From positions 1 through 64,000 of the forward strand of contig NZ_QKLU01000003.1 in assembly GCF_003208655.1 (NCBI RefSeq): a stretch of 64,000 bases of DNA, written 5' to 3'. The notes under the pieces are model-generated. The model saw nothing but the letters and a program-made list of their open reading frames with translations. It made no database searches and was not told the origin of the DNA. The stretch's first letter is position 1. Every line of letters begins with the position of its first letter. Source of the stretch: Pedobacter nutrimenti. Lineage in GTDB: Bacteria; Bacteroidota; Bacteroidia; Sphingobacteriales; Sphingobacteriaceae. A program made the translations under genes and the position numbers. Shown piece by piece: positions 8,376-17,550 of this stretch.

Positions 8376-9752
8376 ATGAAAACTATAAAGCTTATATCAT
8401 TATATATTGTACTATGTGCAACATTGCTCCAATCTTCCTGCAAAAAAATTCTTGAAATAGACCCGCCCAGTAATAGTCTCGTTCCTGCTACAGTGTTTAA
8501 AAGCAATGAAGTCGCAACATCTGCTATTTTGGGTATTTACAGTGTTATGGCGTTGTCGGGTTTTGCCTCGGGCGATAGCGGGAGTATTTCCTCATTATGC
8601 GGATTGACGGCCGATGAATTTATTGGTTACAATCCTAACTTATTGCCATTCTACAATAATCAGATACCAGCAGATAATAGTGCGCTTACCGCACTTTGGC
8701 TATCTATTTATCAAAGGATATATACAGCAAATTCTATCTTGGAAGGATTAAAAGATGCTGATAATATCTCTCTGGCGACTAAAAATGAACTTCAGGGAGA
8801 AGCGCTTTTTATTCGCGCCTTTTGCTATTTCTATCTCGTTAATTTATTTGGGGATGTACCGTTGCATCTTTCAACAAATTTACAGATCAACTCTCAGACC
8901 AGTCGTATGCAATCGGCAGAAGTTTACAAACAAATCGTAGCTGATTTAAAATCGGCAGAGGATTTACTTAGCGAAAACTACATTACCGTAGAACGTATCA
9001 GACCAAATAAAGCTACAGCAAACGCTCTATTGGCCAGAGTATATCTGTATTTACAAGATTGGACAAATGCCGAATTTTATTCGACAAAAGTAATTGACAG
9101 AACTTCATTGTATAGCTTGGTAGCTTTGAATGATATTTTTCTAAAGAATAGTTCAGAAGCAATTTGGCAATTAATGCCTACAGCAAATTCCAATACTAAT
9201 GATGGAAATCTACTCATCTTGACGACTACACCCTCACTAGTTTCGCTAAATGGCAATCTTGCAACTAGTGTTTTTGAAGTAAGTGATAAAAGAAAAGATA
9301 GCTGGATAAGAAGCATTACAAATGCTACAGGTACATTCTATTACCCTTATAAGTATAAAGTCAAATCATCTGCTACAGTTACAGAATACTCGATGGTTAT
9401 CAGATTGGCTGAGCTATATCTCATTCGTGCTGAAGCAAGGGCAAACCTTAATAAACTGGCAATTTCGATTGGCGACCTTGATAAAATAAGAAGCAGAGCA
9501 GGTTTACCATTAATCGCAGATACTGACCCAACTATAAATCAAACAGAGCTTTTAAAGGCTATTGTTAAGGAACGTCGAATTGAGCTTTTTTCTGAATGGG
9601 GACACCGTTGGTTAGATTTAAACAGAACGAGAAATGCAGACCTAATCCTAAGACCAATTAAATCAAATTGGCAATCAACTGACACCCTTTTCCCAATTTC
9701 AAAGGATGAAATCACCCGCAATTTGAACATTATCCAAAATGATGGATACTAA
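8376..9752 (+). CDS. RagB/SusD-family outer-membrane lipoprotein
   Basis: A 458-residue lipoprotein with signal peptide and lipobox LLQSSC (Cys22). The helical SusD scaffold is recognisable from the NANALLARVYLYLQDWTNAEFYSTKVI-like TPR region (about 215-245) and the C-terminal segment AIVKERRIELFSEWGHRWLDLNR typical of the family (about 388-410). It forms the substrate-capturing lid on the SusC barrel. Its start lies 10 bases after the receptor stop, so the two are translated from one message. Length is within the family's lower range. The substrate is unknown. Confidence 0.95.
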   Translation: MKTIKLISLYIVLCATLLQSSCKKILEIDPPSNSLVPATVFKSNEVATSAILGIYSVMALSGFASGDSGSISSLCGLTADEFIGYNPNLLPFYNNQIPADNSALTALWLSIYQRIYTANSILEGLKDADNISLATKNELQGEALFIRAFCYFYLVNLFGDVPLHLSTNLQINSQTSRMQSAEVYKQIVADLKSAEDLLSENYITVERIRPNKATANALLARVYLYLQDWTNAEFYSTKVIDRTSLYSLVALNDIFLKNSSEAIWQLMPTANSNTNDGNLLILTTTPSLVSLNGNLATSVFEVSDKRKDSWIRSITNATGTFYYPYKYKVKSSATVTEYSMVIRLAELYLIRAEARANLNKLAISIGDLDKIRSRAGLPLIADTDPTINQTELLKAIVKERRIELFSEWGHRWLDLNRTRNADLILRPIKSNWQSTDTLFPISKDEITRNLNIIQNDGY

Positions 9753-9763
9753 ATATTATACTC

Positions 9764-11251
9764 ATGAAATCTATTAGAACACTTTATACATGTCTATTAT
9801 TGGCGTTTATATCAAACTCTCTTTATGGAATTGGGACCTTGAAAAAACAACCCATATTCAAAGGGAACATTAAAACCTTAAAAGAGGCTAGACCAATCGA
9901 CAGCCTATTAATCCAGTTTTATCGACCAAATTCTATTTTAACCGATCCTGAAGTATTCTGGATTAAGCCAGGAAAAAACGGCCATTTTAGTTTTAAACTT
10001 CCTTATTATAGTAAGCCAGCTATAATGTCAATTCAAACTGTACAACAAAAAAAACTGTTTACAAGATTGGGAAAGTACTTTGTTGAGCAGGATGATGATG
10101 TTAATGTAACCATCACAAACAAGCCTCATCAGATTTCAGTTGAATTTAGCGGTAGAGGAGCATCCAAATATTCGATTGTCGATAAATTGAAACAAATTGA
10201 TAAGGACTTAGAAAGCGTTTACTCAGATTTGAAGCTTTATGAACCAGATGATTTTAACTCCAAATTTGATAAAGTAAACATCATTATCAAACGTGCTCTT
10301 GAAAAAAAATCAAATATCCTAAATGCGTATAATTTGGGAAATGAGATGTATAAAATGGTCAATTATGAATATGCGAACATCTATTCCAAGTGGGACTATT
10401 GGTTATACAGTATTTCTATAAAACCAACTTTTCATGAACAGGCTAATCGCTTATTATTGAAACAGTATTTTAATAAATATAAGAATATCTTTAGCTATGA
10501 ATCTGACGAGCTGATGAGTTTTTGCCCTGAACTCATTATAAGTCTATCCTGTAGAATAAGGTTTGATATTATATTCAACAGTAACTCAGATAATGCAGAC
10601 ATAAAAGATTATTATAAAATTGTTAAAGAAGAATATCCTCAATCAATAAGAAACCAATTAATTGCTTGGCTATTTTCATCTAAACTTGCTTTAAGCTATC
10701 TTAATTCCAATGATACTGTTTTAGATTCGCTAATGGAAGTAGGCCAAGATGACGTGTCCATTCCCTTTTTACGGCAAAGTATTTCTGATGTACAAAAACT
10801 TAGCAAAGGGAAAAACCTCTTTAATGCCACATTTACTGATTTTGCAGGAAACAAAGTAAGTACTGGTTCATTAAAAGGAAAAGTTATATTAATTGACATG
10901 TGGGGAGTAGGCTGTACTAATTGTGCAATTTTCCATAAAATGTTTGAACGTGAAATTCATCCCAAATTGGAAGGTAGAGATGATTTTGTGGTTCTAAGTA
11001 TCAGTATGGACCGCACCAAGGAAAAATGGGACGAGGGAATGAAAAGCGGATTTTACACCTCACCACATAATCTAAATGTATATACGGATGGTCTAATGTT
11101 TAATCACCCATTTGCTAAATATTACAATATTGGCTACTCACCTTTTTTATTGTTGATTGATAAACAAGGTAAGATCTACTCCAGTTTAAAAAGTACTGTG
11201 ACCGCAAATGACATTCTTAATAAGATAAACGAAGCATTAAAGAGTGATTAG
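9764..11251 (+). CDS. TlpA-like periplasmic thioredoxin-fold protein
   Basis: A 495-residue exported protein with an N-terminal signal (YTCLLLAFISNSLYG). The first two thirds match the DUF4369-like/helical region usual in Bacteroidetes TlpA proteins. The C-terminal thioredoxin fold carries the redox motif WGVGCTNC (Cys at about 384 and 387) and the cis-proline region NIGYSPFLLLID. It is third in the SusC/SusD operon (11-base gap) and precedes a strong terminator. Such proteins are thought to reduce or isomerise disulfides in the periplasm; the target is unknown. Confidence 0.88.
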   Translation: MKSIRTLYTCLLLAFISNSLYGIGTLKKQPIFKGNIKTLKEARPIDSLLIQFYRPNSILTDPEVFWIKPGKNGHFSFKLPYYSKPAIMSIQTVQQKKLFTRLGKYFVEQDDDVNVTITNKPHQISVEFSGRGASKYSIVDKLKQIDKDLESVYSDLKLYEPDDFNSKFDKVNIIIKRALEKKSNILNAYNLGNEMYKMVNYEYANIYSKWDYWLYSISIKPTFHEQANRLLLKQYFNKYKNIFSYESDELMSFCPELIISLSCRIRFDIIFNSNSDNADIKDYYKIVKEEYPQSIRNQLIAWLFSSKLALSYLNSNDTVLDSLMEVGQDDVSIPFLRQSISDVQKLSKGKNLFNATFTDFAGNKVSTGSLKGKVILIDMWGVGCTNCAIFHKMFEREIHPKLEGRDDFVVLSISMDRTKEKWDEGMKSGFYTSPHNLNVYTDGLMFNHPFAKYYNIGYSPFLLLIDKQGKIYSSLKSTVTANDILNKINEALKSD

Positions 11252-11261
11252 ACTTAAACTC

Positions 11262-11295
11262 AACAAAAGAGGAGAATAATTTCCCCTCTTTTGTT
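11262..11295 (+). terminator. Intrinsic terminator after the SusC/SusD/TlpA operon
   Basis: A perfect 11-bp stem (11262-11272 with 11285-11295) with A-rich 5' and T-rich 3' arms. It can work in both directions and closes the uptake operon. Confidence 0.8.
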
Positions 11296-11352
11296 ATACA
11301 CAAAATGATAATGAAATTTATTCTGTTTAAACTCGTAATGTCAATCCAGCAT

Positions 11353-12405
11353 CTATTTCTTAAGTGTATATATCACCAAAACTTTATCGTACAAACCTAG
11401 GATTTTAACACCTGTTATTCTAATATCCCTTAGCTTATAACCTTTATACTTAGGTAGATAAAAGCTGTAAATATATTTTCCTGTAGATAATTTATAAACG
11501 TCAATAATTTGGTTATTTCTAAAACCATAGTAGTCTTCATTATCTGATTTCAATCCAGACATAATGAAAATAAAGCCTTTAGAAATTGTATAGTTACGAT
11601 TTACAATCTTGGGCGGGTTGGCTTGAGTTACCTTCGTATTGACCTTTTGACCTTCTTCTTTAATGGTTCGCGCCAACTTCATTTTTGCAGTCCGAATAGT
11701 ATCAATAGTTTTGCCTCTATAGATAATTTGTAGATTGGTGTCCAAACACAAAAATTCACCTTTGTAAAAATGAGTATAAATAAGTTTTGAACTGCTTTTG
11801 TCATACTTCAATAAACCATCATTACTAAAATATTCATCCGCTTTCTCGTCAAGCTCAAAGATTGTCGATAGGTGCGGTTTAGATATTTCAATTTTTGTAA
11901 TTCGTCTTTTTGGAGCGTTGTTTTGTATTACTACTTCTCTAGCTACTAAAGTTCTTGGGCTAAGCGGGTTTAGTTGATCTAACCATTTATTAGTTAGCCT
12001 TGTATGTTTATTTCTTGCGGTTCCTAGGTAATAAATGTCTAATACATTGTTTAGCCCATCAGTAACATAGATAGATGTGTCGATAAACGCAATATTACCT
12101 CCATTCTTGATATTAAGCAATGGCAGTTTCAGGTTGACGCTTCTAAGTTTTGAAAGATTGTTATCAATTGAGAACAAAAAAACAGGATTTGAATAATCCT
12201 GTAAATAATAGCTGTCACCAAAATTTTGGCTAAAGAGTAAGGATTTAGATGGTAAATCTATGGTCTTGATAACAGAAAAATCTAATGCCTTAATGTTTCG
12301 TTCAAATCCATTCTTTGCATTATTCTCGTCAGAAAACAGGAATACTAATATGATGACTATTGAAATCACCAATACCAAAGAAATGTAAATTATGGGCTTT
12401 CTCAT
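11353..12405 (-). CDS. Membrane-anchored protein, possible beta-propeller, in MauE/DUF6520 cluster
   Basis: A 350-residue protein with an N-terminal membrane anchor (IIYISLVLVISIVIILVFLF, about 5-24) and no cytoplasmic domain beyond it. The rest is rich in short beta strands with repeated blade-like segments (for example GFRNNQIIDVYKLSTGKYIYSF), reminiscent of six-bladed propellers such as BF3164-like lipoproteins in Bacteroidetes. I do not recognise a catalytic motif. It is the last gene of a minus-strand group with a DUF6520 small secreted protein and a MauE-type membrane protein, so it probably acts with them at the periplasmic face. Function is unknown. Confidence 0.6.
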   Translation of the reverse strand: MRKPIIYISLVLVISIVIILVFLFSDENNAKNGFERNIKALDFSVIKTIDLPSKSLLFSQNFGDSYYLQDYSNPVFLFSIDNNLSKLRSVNLKLPLLNIKNGGNIAFIDTSIYVTDGLNNVLDIYYLGTARNKHTRLTNKWLDQLNPLSPRTLVAREVVIQNNAPKRRITKIEISKPHLSTIFELDEKADEYFSNDGLLKYDKSSSKLIYTHFYKGEFLCLDTNLQIIYRGKTIDTIRTAKMKLARTIKEEGQKVNTKVTQANPPKIVNRNYTISKGFIFIMSGLKSDNEDYYGFRNNQIIDVYKLSTGKYIYSFYLPKYKGYKLRDIRITGVKILGLYDKVLVIYTLKK

Positions 12406-12418
12406 TCAATGGAAGATA

Positions 12419-12448
12419 TTGTCTATCCTGCATCAGCAGGATAGACAA
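12419..12448 (-). terminator. Perfect 13-bp hairpin between DUF6520-like and propeller-like genes
   Basis: Arms 12419-12431 and 12436-12448 are perfectly complementary with an ATCA loop. It lies just after the small DUF6520-like gene in the direction of transcription. A T run is present only on the plus-strand side, so on the minus strand it may attenuate or stabilise the message, raising the small peptide over the downstream gene. Confidence 0.6.
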
Positions 12449-12454
12449 CAATTT

Positions 12455-12697
12455 TTAAGGAATGTATTGCTCTGATTGTAGAGTTTGGAGAGGAACCAAT
12501 TGACGACTTGCATCGCTGGCAGGTTTATCCCAGGCCGAGCCGAAGAAAACTGCACATGATGTTGTTCCGCCACTACAATCAATATCAGGATTTTCAGCAT
12601 TAACAGTATAATGGTTTGGTGCAAATCTTGCACTTGAAGCAAAAGCTCCGCCAACAGCAACTACTGCAACCAGAGCAGAAAAAAATAACTTTTTCAT
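12455..12697 (-). CDS. DUF6520-like small exported protein
   Basis: An 80-residue protein with a clean signal peptide (MKKLFFSALVAVVAVGGAFA, cleavage near 21). The mature part of about 60 residues has two cysteines in CSGGTTSC that could form a disulfide, and no membrane segment. This small-protein type is common in Sphingobacteriaceae and is often next to MauE/DoxX-like membrane proteins, as here. The pairing suggests that MauE supports redox maturation or export of the peptide. The biological role is not known to me. Confidence 0.7.
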   Translation of the reverse strand: MKKLFFSALVAVVAVGGAFASSARFAPNHYTVNAENPDIDCSGGTTSCAVFFGSAWDKPASDASRQLVPLQTLQSEQYIP

Positions 12698-12789
12698 TTT
12701 ATTATAGTTTTATTTAAGTACCTACTCTTTTACAGGTTTTCGGTTTGTCCTGATCCAAATTGGCCAATAGGAATATCATAGTGATGGCT

Positions 12790-13257
12790 TTAAACCATCT
12801 TTTTTTCATTTATTTTTGTTTGTAATAAAATTGCAGTTACTGCTAAGGCAATAAAAAATACGTTAAAAACTAGGTGCTGATCCCAACTCATTTTTTCCAA
12901 AACACCCCCACAACTGCACGGAATATTGTCGGTAAAGTATAAAATAGCGACAATGTAGGCTGTAAATAATGACATTATCCCTAAAGAAGCATAGAATGCA
13001 AGCAACAAGGTTCGATGTATTAATAGCATAACTGCAATAATAATTTCAATAGCAGGAACCAGCCAAACCAAAATAAATGCGAAGTCGGTAATAATTGGTG
13101 ACTTGGACATTTGAAGCTCTGATTTCTCGTAATCAAACAGCTTACTTGACGCAGCATATAAGAACAGTATAAAAAAGGCATAACAGATAATTTCTACTAT
13201 CAGCTTTTTATCGAATGCCCGTATTTTAAGAGCAAGTTGATTTTCCATTGCTACCAT
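12790..13257 (-). CDS. MauE/DoxX-family redox-associated membrane protein
   Basis: A 155-residue integral membrane protein with four predicted helices. The conserved IPCSCGG motif with nearby KMSWDQHLVFNVFF is the signature of Bacteroidetes MauE/DoxX-like proteins. MauE is needed for disulfide formation in methylamine dehydrogenase; these relatives lack that enzyme nearby and instead sit beside DUF6520 small proteins. ATG codons at 13257 and 13248 are both possible starts. It is probably the first gene of the cluster with the small secreted protein and the anchored propeller-like protein. Confidence 0.8.
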   Translation of the reverse strand: MVAMENQLALKIRAFDKKLIVEIICYAFFILFLYAASSKLFDYEKSELQMSKSPIITDFAFILVWLVPAIEIIIAVMLLIHRTLLLAFYASLGIMSLFTAYIVAILYFTDNIPCSCGGVLEKMSWDQHLVFNVFFIALAVTAILLQTKINEKKMV

Positions 13258-13396
13258 TTATAAAGTTCCTAGTCTGGTTAAATTTTACTTAGGCATTCGC
13301 CTTAACAGTATCAAATTTCAGACGAATAATATTGAAAAAAATATCCCGTCGGACTTTTTATTATCGAATATTTTTCGTAATTAAAATTTCAAAAGA

Positions 13397-13999
13397 TTAG
13401 GTGTTTCTATTATTGCGGTTGTAAACGGCCTTTTCTGCACAATAGCGGGAAGGTGTCATTTGCAAAAAAGATGCACCTATATGATTAGGCAAAAGATTGA
13501 TCGGATAACGTTGGGCAAAATGTTGTACTTTCTGTTCATCTTTCAGTGTCATAATCCACACTCTCCATGCTTCAATTTCCTGTTCCATAAGCATAACGAA
13601 TTGCACCAGGTCGAACGTTTCTGGAAATGGTTTTAAGGAATTAAAGTCTTCTTTTTTAATATAAAGCAGGTCTTCTCCCTTAATGACTACTAACTTCAGC
13701 TTTGTTGGCTTATTCTGAAAAAAGCTGGTAAGATCAGTGAAGATGTCGTTTGGCATATAAATTCTTACCACGTTTAAATTACCACTTTCATTATAGGCAT
13801 AACCCGCTATAAAGCAGTTGGCACTAAACCAGGCCCGGATTGCATAGTCAGGAGGATCTAAAAAAACTGCTTTCGGATTTTCCTGTTGAATGAATAAGAG
13901 CTCTTTTAGGGCAACCCTAAAGGATACGGAAAAAGGTACCCAATTATAAAGCACATCAAGCAACCTATTTATATATATCGTTCGTCTATCATCTTCCAT
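13397..13999 (-). CDS. Crp/Fnr-type cyclic-nucleotide-binding-fold regulator
   Basis: A 200-residue protein; I chose ATG 13999 over a TTG at 14008. The N-terminal two thirds follow the cNMP-binding fold of Bacteroidetes Crp/Fnr proteins (AVFLDPPDYAIRAWFSANCFIAGYAY). The C-terminal QRYPINLLPNHIGASFLQMTPSRY matches the position of the HTH, where relatives read RYP-x-x-P-x-x-x-IASYLGMTPE-x-LSR. The effector is not predictable, and these proteins often lack cAMP-contact residues. The gene follows the LuxR-like gene by a few bases, so the two regulators are co-transcribed. Confidence 0.75.
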   Translation of the reverse strand: MEDDRRTIYINRLLDVLYNWVPFSVSFRVALKELLFIQQENPKAVFLDPPDYAIRAWFSANCFIAGYAYNESGNLNVVRIYMPNDIFTDLTSFFQNKPTKLKLVVIKGEDLLYIKKEDFNSLKPFPETFDLVQFVMLMEQEIEAWRVWIMTLKDEQKVQHFAQRYPINLLPNHIGASFLQMTPSRYCAEKAVYNRNNRNT

Positions 14000-14004
14000 A
14001 ACTA

Positions 14005-14937
14005 TCAAATCAGATGAATAAAACCCAATCTCTGCTGAAGTGCAGTTTTTCTGTTTACTTCTGTTTTCACAAAAATGTGCTGTACATGATTATTTACAGT
14101 ACTTTCAGAAATGAACAGTGCATCGGCAATTTCTCTGTAGCTAAACCCCCTGCACAGTAAAAGGGCAATTTCCCTTTCTCTTCGGCTAAGGTTGAATAGC
14201 GCACAATAGTGCTCAAAAAGTTCAGCCCTGCCATTTTGCCTAGCCTGTTTCGTTGCCACTTCCAAACGGGTTGCCTTAATGTTTCGGGCAATAAACAACA
14301 TGCTGATGATTACAAAGCCAAGATTGGTTACCAAAACTTCCAGCCATTGCGTAATATTAAAGTATGAAAAAGCCGTCATGCAGATCCAGGGACTTACCGC
14401 TGCATAAACCGACGCCATTTCCAGCCAGTTATATGGATATGGCGAGCATTGCCTTTCTTTTATTTTTAGCCTGATGGCATTTACCAGATCATAGAGAACC
14501 AATACAGAATATATCGCAGGAACCAAAAGACCATAACTTGTTGCGTAGCCCAAATCTCCTTTTACCGGATAAAGAATGACAAAATAGACGATATAGGGAA
14601 CCAGCAGAAACAGGGCCACTCCATATATTGCGTGAAATTTTAGGGTGCTTAAATTGAAAGCTTTATAAAAGTAAAAAGGAAAATAAGAAGCCATCAAAAA
14701 ACCACTTCCATAGGCAATAATGTTCTGTAATTGGATGGAGAGTTGAATTTTGGGGTCTGGAAAAAGCCCTCCGGTTATATTATAATTGAGAAGCAACAAC
14801 AACAAAATCAAATACCAGAACCTGCGTCTATCCTGCGGGTGGGATAGCCAGTAAATAAGTTGGTAGAAGCACATCCCAAATTCGAGGATGCAGAAAATAA
14901 AAGTAAGAATGTGTAATTCTGAATTGAACAGTACCAT
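14005..14937 (-). CDS. Membrane-bound LuxR-type HTH regulator
   Basis: A 310-residue protein with about seven hydrophobic helices in the first 220 residues and a C-terminal GerE/LuxR DNA-binding domain (LSRREREIALLLCRGFSYREIADALFISESTVNNHVQHI, about 248-290). This 7TM-HTH layout is known from Bacteroidetes one-component regulators that respond to a membrane signal. No receiver domain is present. It lies immediately upstream of a Crp-like regulator, suggesting a shared regulon, possibly the MauE/DUF6520 cluster downstream. Confidence 0.85.
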   Translation of the reverse strand: MVLFNSELHILTFIFCILEFGMCFYQLIYWLSHPQDRRRFWYLILLLLLLNYNITGGLFPDPKIQLSIQLQNIIAYGSGFLMASYFPFYFYKAFNLSTLKFHAIYGVALFLLVPYIVYFVILYPVKGDLGYATSYGLLVPAIYSVLVLYDLVNAIRLKIKERQCSPYPYNWLEMASVYAAVSPWICMTAFSYFNITQWLEVLVTNLGFVIISMLFIARNIKATRLEVATKQARQNGRAELFEHYCALFNLSRREREIALLLCRGFSYREIADALFISESTVNNHVQHIFVKTEVNRKTALQQRLGFIHLI

Positions 14938-14960
14938 ATCTTCGTTTATTTAAACACTGT

Positions 14961-15542
14961 TTATTCATTCGCAGGCGTATTGTTCTTTAATAGGAAAAAC
15001 CTATACCCAAAATCCATTTCTGCGTAGATAGTAAAGCCAAACCGTTTATACCATGGCAGGTTTTCCAGAGTAGATGTCTCAAGATAAACGGGCCTGCCCA
15101 TTTGTTTTGCATCGGCAAGTACGGTTTGAAGCATAGAGCTTCCTTTGCCCATTCCTTGCCGATACGGATGCACACCTATAAACCACAAATAATAAAATGG
15201 CATAACCGGATGATATTTTTTTATCTCTTTTTCCCGCTTTAATATTTTGCTGATATTATCCAGCCCGATTACCTGAAAGGCAAGTTTAATATCCCAAAAC
15301 AACGATTTGAAAGTCGAATTCCTTTTATCAGGGAAAAGAACCAAGGCGCAGGCATTTTCATCCTCTGAAAGAAAAATCTTGCCGTACCTATTACATACCT
15401 TATAGGCGTATTCCATTAACAGGCGGATACGGGTATAGCGGAGAGCGTCATCACAGCATATATAATTAACGCTTTTATTCTGCTCAAATGCCAATAAAAG
15501 AATTTCTACAACCTTTCTTTTATGTTCTGTTTTAGATGCCAT
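14961..15542 (-). CDS. GNAT-family N-acetyltransferase
   Basis: A 193-residue cytosolic protein. The acetyl-CoA binding motif A is clear: LWFIGVHPYRQGMGKGSSML (about 120-139), with the RQGMGKG pyrophosphate loop. This is followed by PVYLETSTLENLPWYKRFGF, the usual motif B position. The substrate is not evident. It ends 23 bases before the LuxR-like gene and is likely in the same transcription unit. Confidence 0.88.
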   Translation of the reverse strand: MASKTEHKRKVVEILLLAFEQNKSVNYICCDDALRYTRIRLLMEYAYKVCNRYGKIFLSEDENACALVLFPDKRNSTFKSLFWDIKLAFQVIGLDNISKILKREKEIKKYHPVMPFYYLWFIGVHPYRQGMGKGSSMLQTVLADAKQMGRPVYLETSTLENLPWYKRFGFTIYAEMDFGYRFFLLKNNTPANE

Positions 15543-15712
15543 AGGAATACCATGCTAGGGACTACAAGGAAGCCATTGACTTTTAGCACACTTGCTGATA
15601 AGTACAATTACCAATGGAAAATTGGTCATTTTATTGCAGAAGTAGATCTAAAACGTTCGTTATGAATGCTGATTGGTAGTTTTAAGATGGTGAACTGTAC
15701 ATTGATCTATAA

Positions 15713-16684
15713 TCAGGAAAGTTTAAACATTTCAAAACGTTGTTTAAATCCATCAAACCTGTGTCTGCTTACCAATAATGAAACATCAATATCCAGATGG
15801 TCTTTTAGGATTATGTTGGCCTGTTTATTTTTAACCTTTTCATATCCCTCAATAGCCGCAAAGGAAATCATTACAGAGCGGTTGATCTGATAGAAAGATG
15901 AACTGTCCAATAACTTGGACAATTCATTTAACTTTAAATCCATATTGAATTTACGTCCATCCAAAAGATATAAATATCCAATATTCTCTTCCCGTTCGAA
16001 GCATACCACTTCATTAAGTTCAACCTGGATAATTTTCTTTCCCAACTTGGCCTCTATCTTTTGAGCAAAAAAACGTTCCTGCTCTTTCTGATCATTTAGA
16101 AAAGTGATATAGTTTTTCAATCCATCGTTCATTTTTGTGCTATTCCGATAGTTTACAGCAAAAAACCACGCTATATATAATGAGTTCATAAAAAGAACCA
16201 TCCATCTAACAATAGGAAATTCTATTTCCATATAACCACTTTTACCAAAGTCGTTGTTAAACGCATCAAAATAGGATTTAACAACAGCTACATCAAGTGC
16301 AAGCACCATTACTACTCCAAAAACAAACTGCATCACTATCCGCATCCACCATTTGGTTGTCCACGGGACGTATATGTCTAATTTCTTTGTAGCATAATGT
16401 ATCCATAACATTAGCAAAAACGTAAAAGGCCAGCTAAAAGCCATTGCCACCTGATAATTAAACTGATGGACTAGTATTAAAACGGGCTTTTTTTGGCTTT
16501 CGGTTACGATAAGATGGGCGATAATCAGCGATATGAGCAGGATAATCGACCAATGGAGATATTTTACTTTATAGTTGTTGTTAATAACGAGAAATTTAGA
16601 ATACATATTTAGGTCAATAGGGAAATGAATCGCAAAATTAAGCACTTTTTTTATATCGCTTTTTTGAACACAAAATTGTGACAT
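15713..16684 (-). CDS. Membrane-anchored LytTR-domain transcription regulator
   Basis: A 323-residue protein with four hydrophobic helices (about 40-195) and a C-terminal LytTR DNA-binding domain (about 215-323, IIQVELNEVVCFEREENIGYLYLLDGR through FYQINRSVMIS). It has no receiver domain, so it is a one-component membrane regulator. ATG 16684 is used; an internal ATG 26 codons later would also give a full protein. Between it and the divergent small gene at 16832 lie 9-bp direct repeats 21 bp apart, the layout bound by LytTR proteins, which suggests control of both genes. Confidence 0.88.
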   Translation of the reverse strand: MSQFCVQKSDIKKVLNFAIHFPIDLNMYSKFLVINNNYKVKYLHWSIILLISLIIAHLIVTESQKKPVLILVHQFNYQVAMAFSWPFTFLLMLWIHYATKKLDIYVPWTTKWWMRIVMQFVFGVVMVLALDVAVVKSYFDAFNNDFGKSGYMEIEFPIVRWMVLFMNSLYIAWFFAVNYRNSTKMNDGLKNYITFLNDQKEQERFFAQKIEAKLGKKIIQVELNEVVCFEREENIGYLYLLDGRKFNMDLKLNELSKLLDSSSFYQINRSVMISFAAIEGYEKVKNKQANIILKDHLDIDVSLLVSRHRFDGFKQRFEMFKLS

Positions 16685-16741
16685 CTACCATTCGCTAATC
16701 AAAAACTACCATTCACCCTTTAGGCTGACAACCTACAGTTC
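16685..16741. promoter_or_regulatory. Paired direct repeats, candidate LytTR binding sites
   Basis: CTACCATTC occurs at 16685-16693 and again at 16706-16714, exactly 21 bp (two helical turns) apart. A related CTACAGTTC follows at 16733-16741. LytTR domains typically bind 9-bp direct repeats with about 12-bp spacing. The repeats start directly at the LytTR gene's start codon, fitting autoregulation. Confidence 0.5.
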
Positions 16742-16831
16742 TATTGTTGCTGTTTATAATAGTTTTGGGCCATCAATCATGCCCTGCAGATTACCCTAAG
16801 CGCATTATACAACTACTAAATATATAATAAC

Positions 16832-17224
16832 ATGAGTAAATTCCCTTTAACCACCGCTGGGGTGCAAGACCTAATGAATGAACTGTATGCTCTGCCCCAA
16901 TCTGAATTGCAACTAGAAGCTGATGCCATTGGTGCTGATTTTCGATTATGGGTCAAGAACCATTTTGAGCTAAACGAAACCCAAATAGTATATCTAGATG
17001 GGATTGATGAAAGATGGGTTAATGACGCTGCCGAAGCAACTAAACATTTTCTTGAAAATCGATTACCCATCGAATTTTTCAAAGAACAGGGTAAAAAATC
17101 AGAAGATGGAGACAGGGGCAAGCTTTTAGACCTTGATAAAAGGAGTATAAGTAGCTTTTCCGAAGAAGAAGGTTATTTGTTGAGTGAAAAATTGACATAT
17201 ACAATCAGTTATCCAATTCTGTAG
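16832..17224 (+). CDS. Small conserved-looking protein next to LytTR regulator, unknown function
   Basis: A 130-residue acidic soluble protein without signal peptide, membrane helix or cysteines. I do not recognise a domain. The N-terminal half, with LNETQIVYLDGIDERWVND, looks globular and the C-terminal 40 residues are polar and low in structure. It is divergent from the LytTR regulator and separated from it by putative LytTR sites, and is followed by its own terminator, so it is a monocistronic target candidate of that regulator. Confidence 0.6.
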   Translation: MSKFPLTTAGVQDLMNELYALPQSELQLEADAIGADFRLWVKNHFELNETQIVYLDGIDERWVNDAAEATKHFLENRLPIEFFKEQGKKSEDGDRGKLLDLDKRSISSFSEEEGYLLSEKLTYTISYPIL

Positions 17225-17268
17225 CCTAAATCACACAAAATATATTAGCTCCTAAGAGCATATAATTT

Positions 17269-17308
17269 AGCGGAGGTATTCGAAGGAATATGCTCCGCTT
17301 TTCTTTTT
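17269..17308 (+). terminator. Intrinsic terminator
   Basis: AGCGGAG (17269-17275) pairs with CTCCGCT (17293-17299), with a further TATTC/GAATA inner stem, followed by a T-rich tract. It closes the 16832-17224 gene. I see no other feature between it and rteC. Confidence 0.8.
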
Positions 17309-17550
17309 TATGGCGTCTTAATTCTTCAACCTGATGTGCATAATTAAAGCTTTTCCAATACAATGATATTTTCAAAACTTCCAATCGGCATCAACAATAT
17401 CCTTAACTATTGAAGTAGGGCGAAACCACTATTTACAAATTTTGGTTGTTTTGCCCTATTTTTTTCAGGTTGGAGAGTTTACAATTTTGACTTGCAAGAC
17501 AAGGCCATGTCATTTTGCCACTGAAATTATACATCTTAAAAATCCCTATC

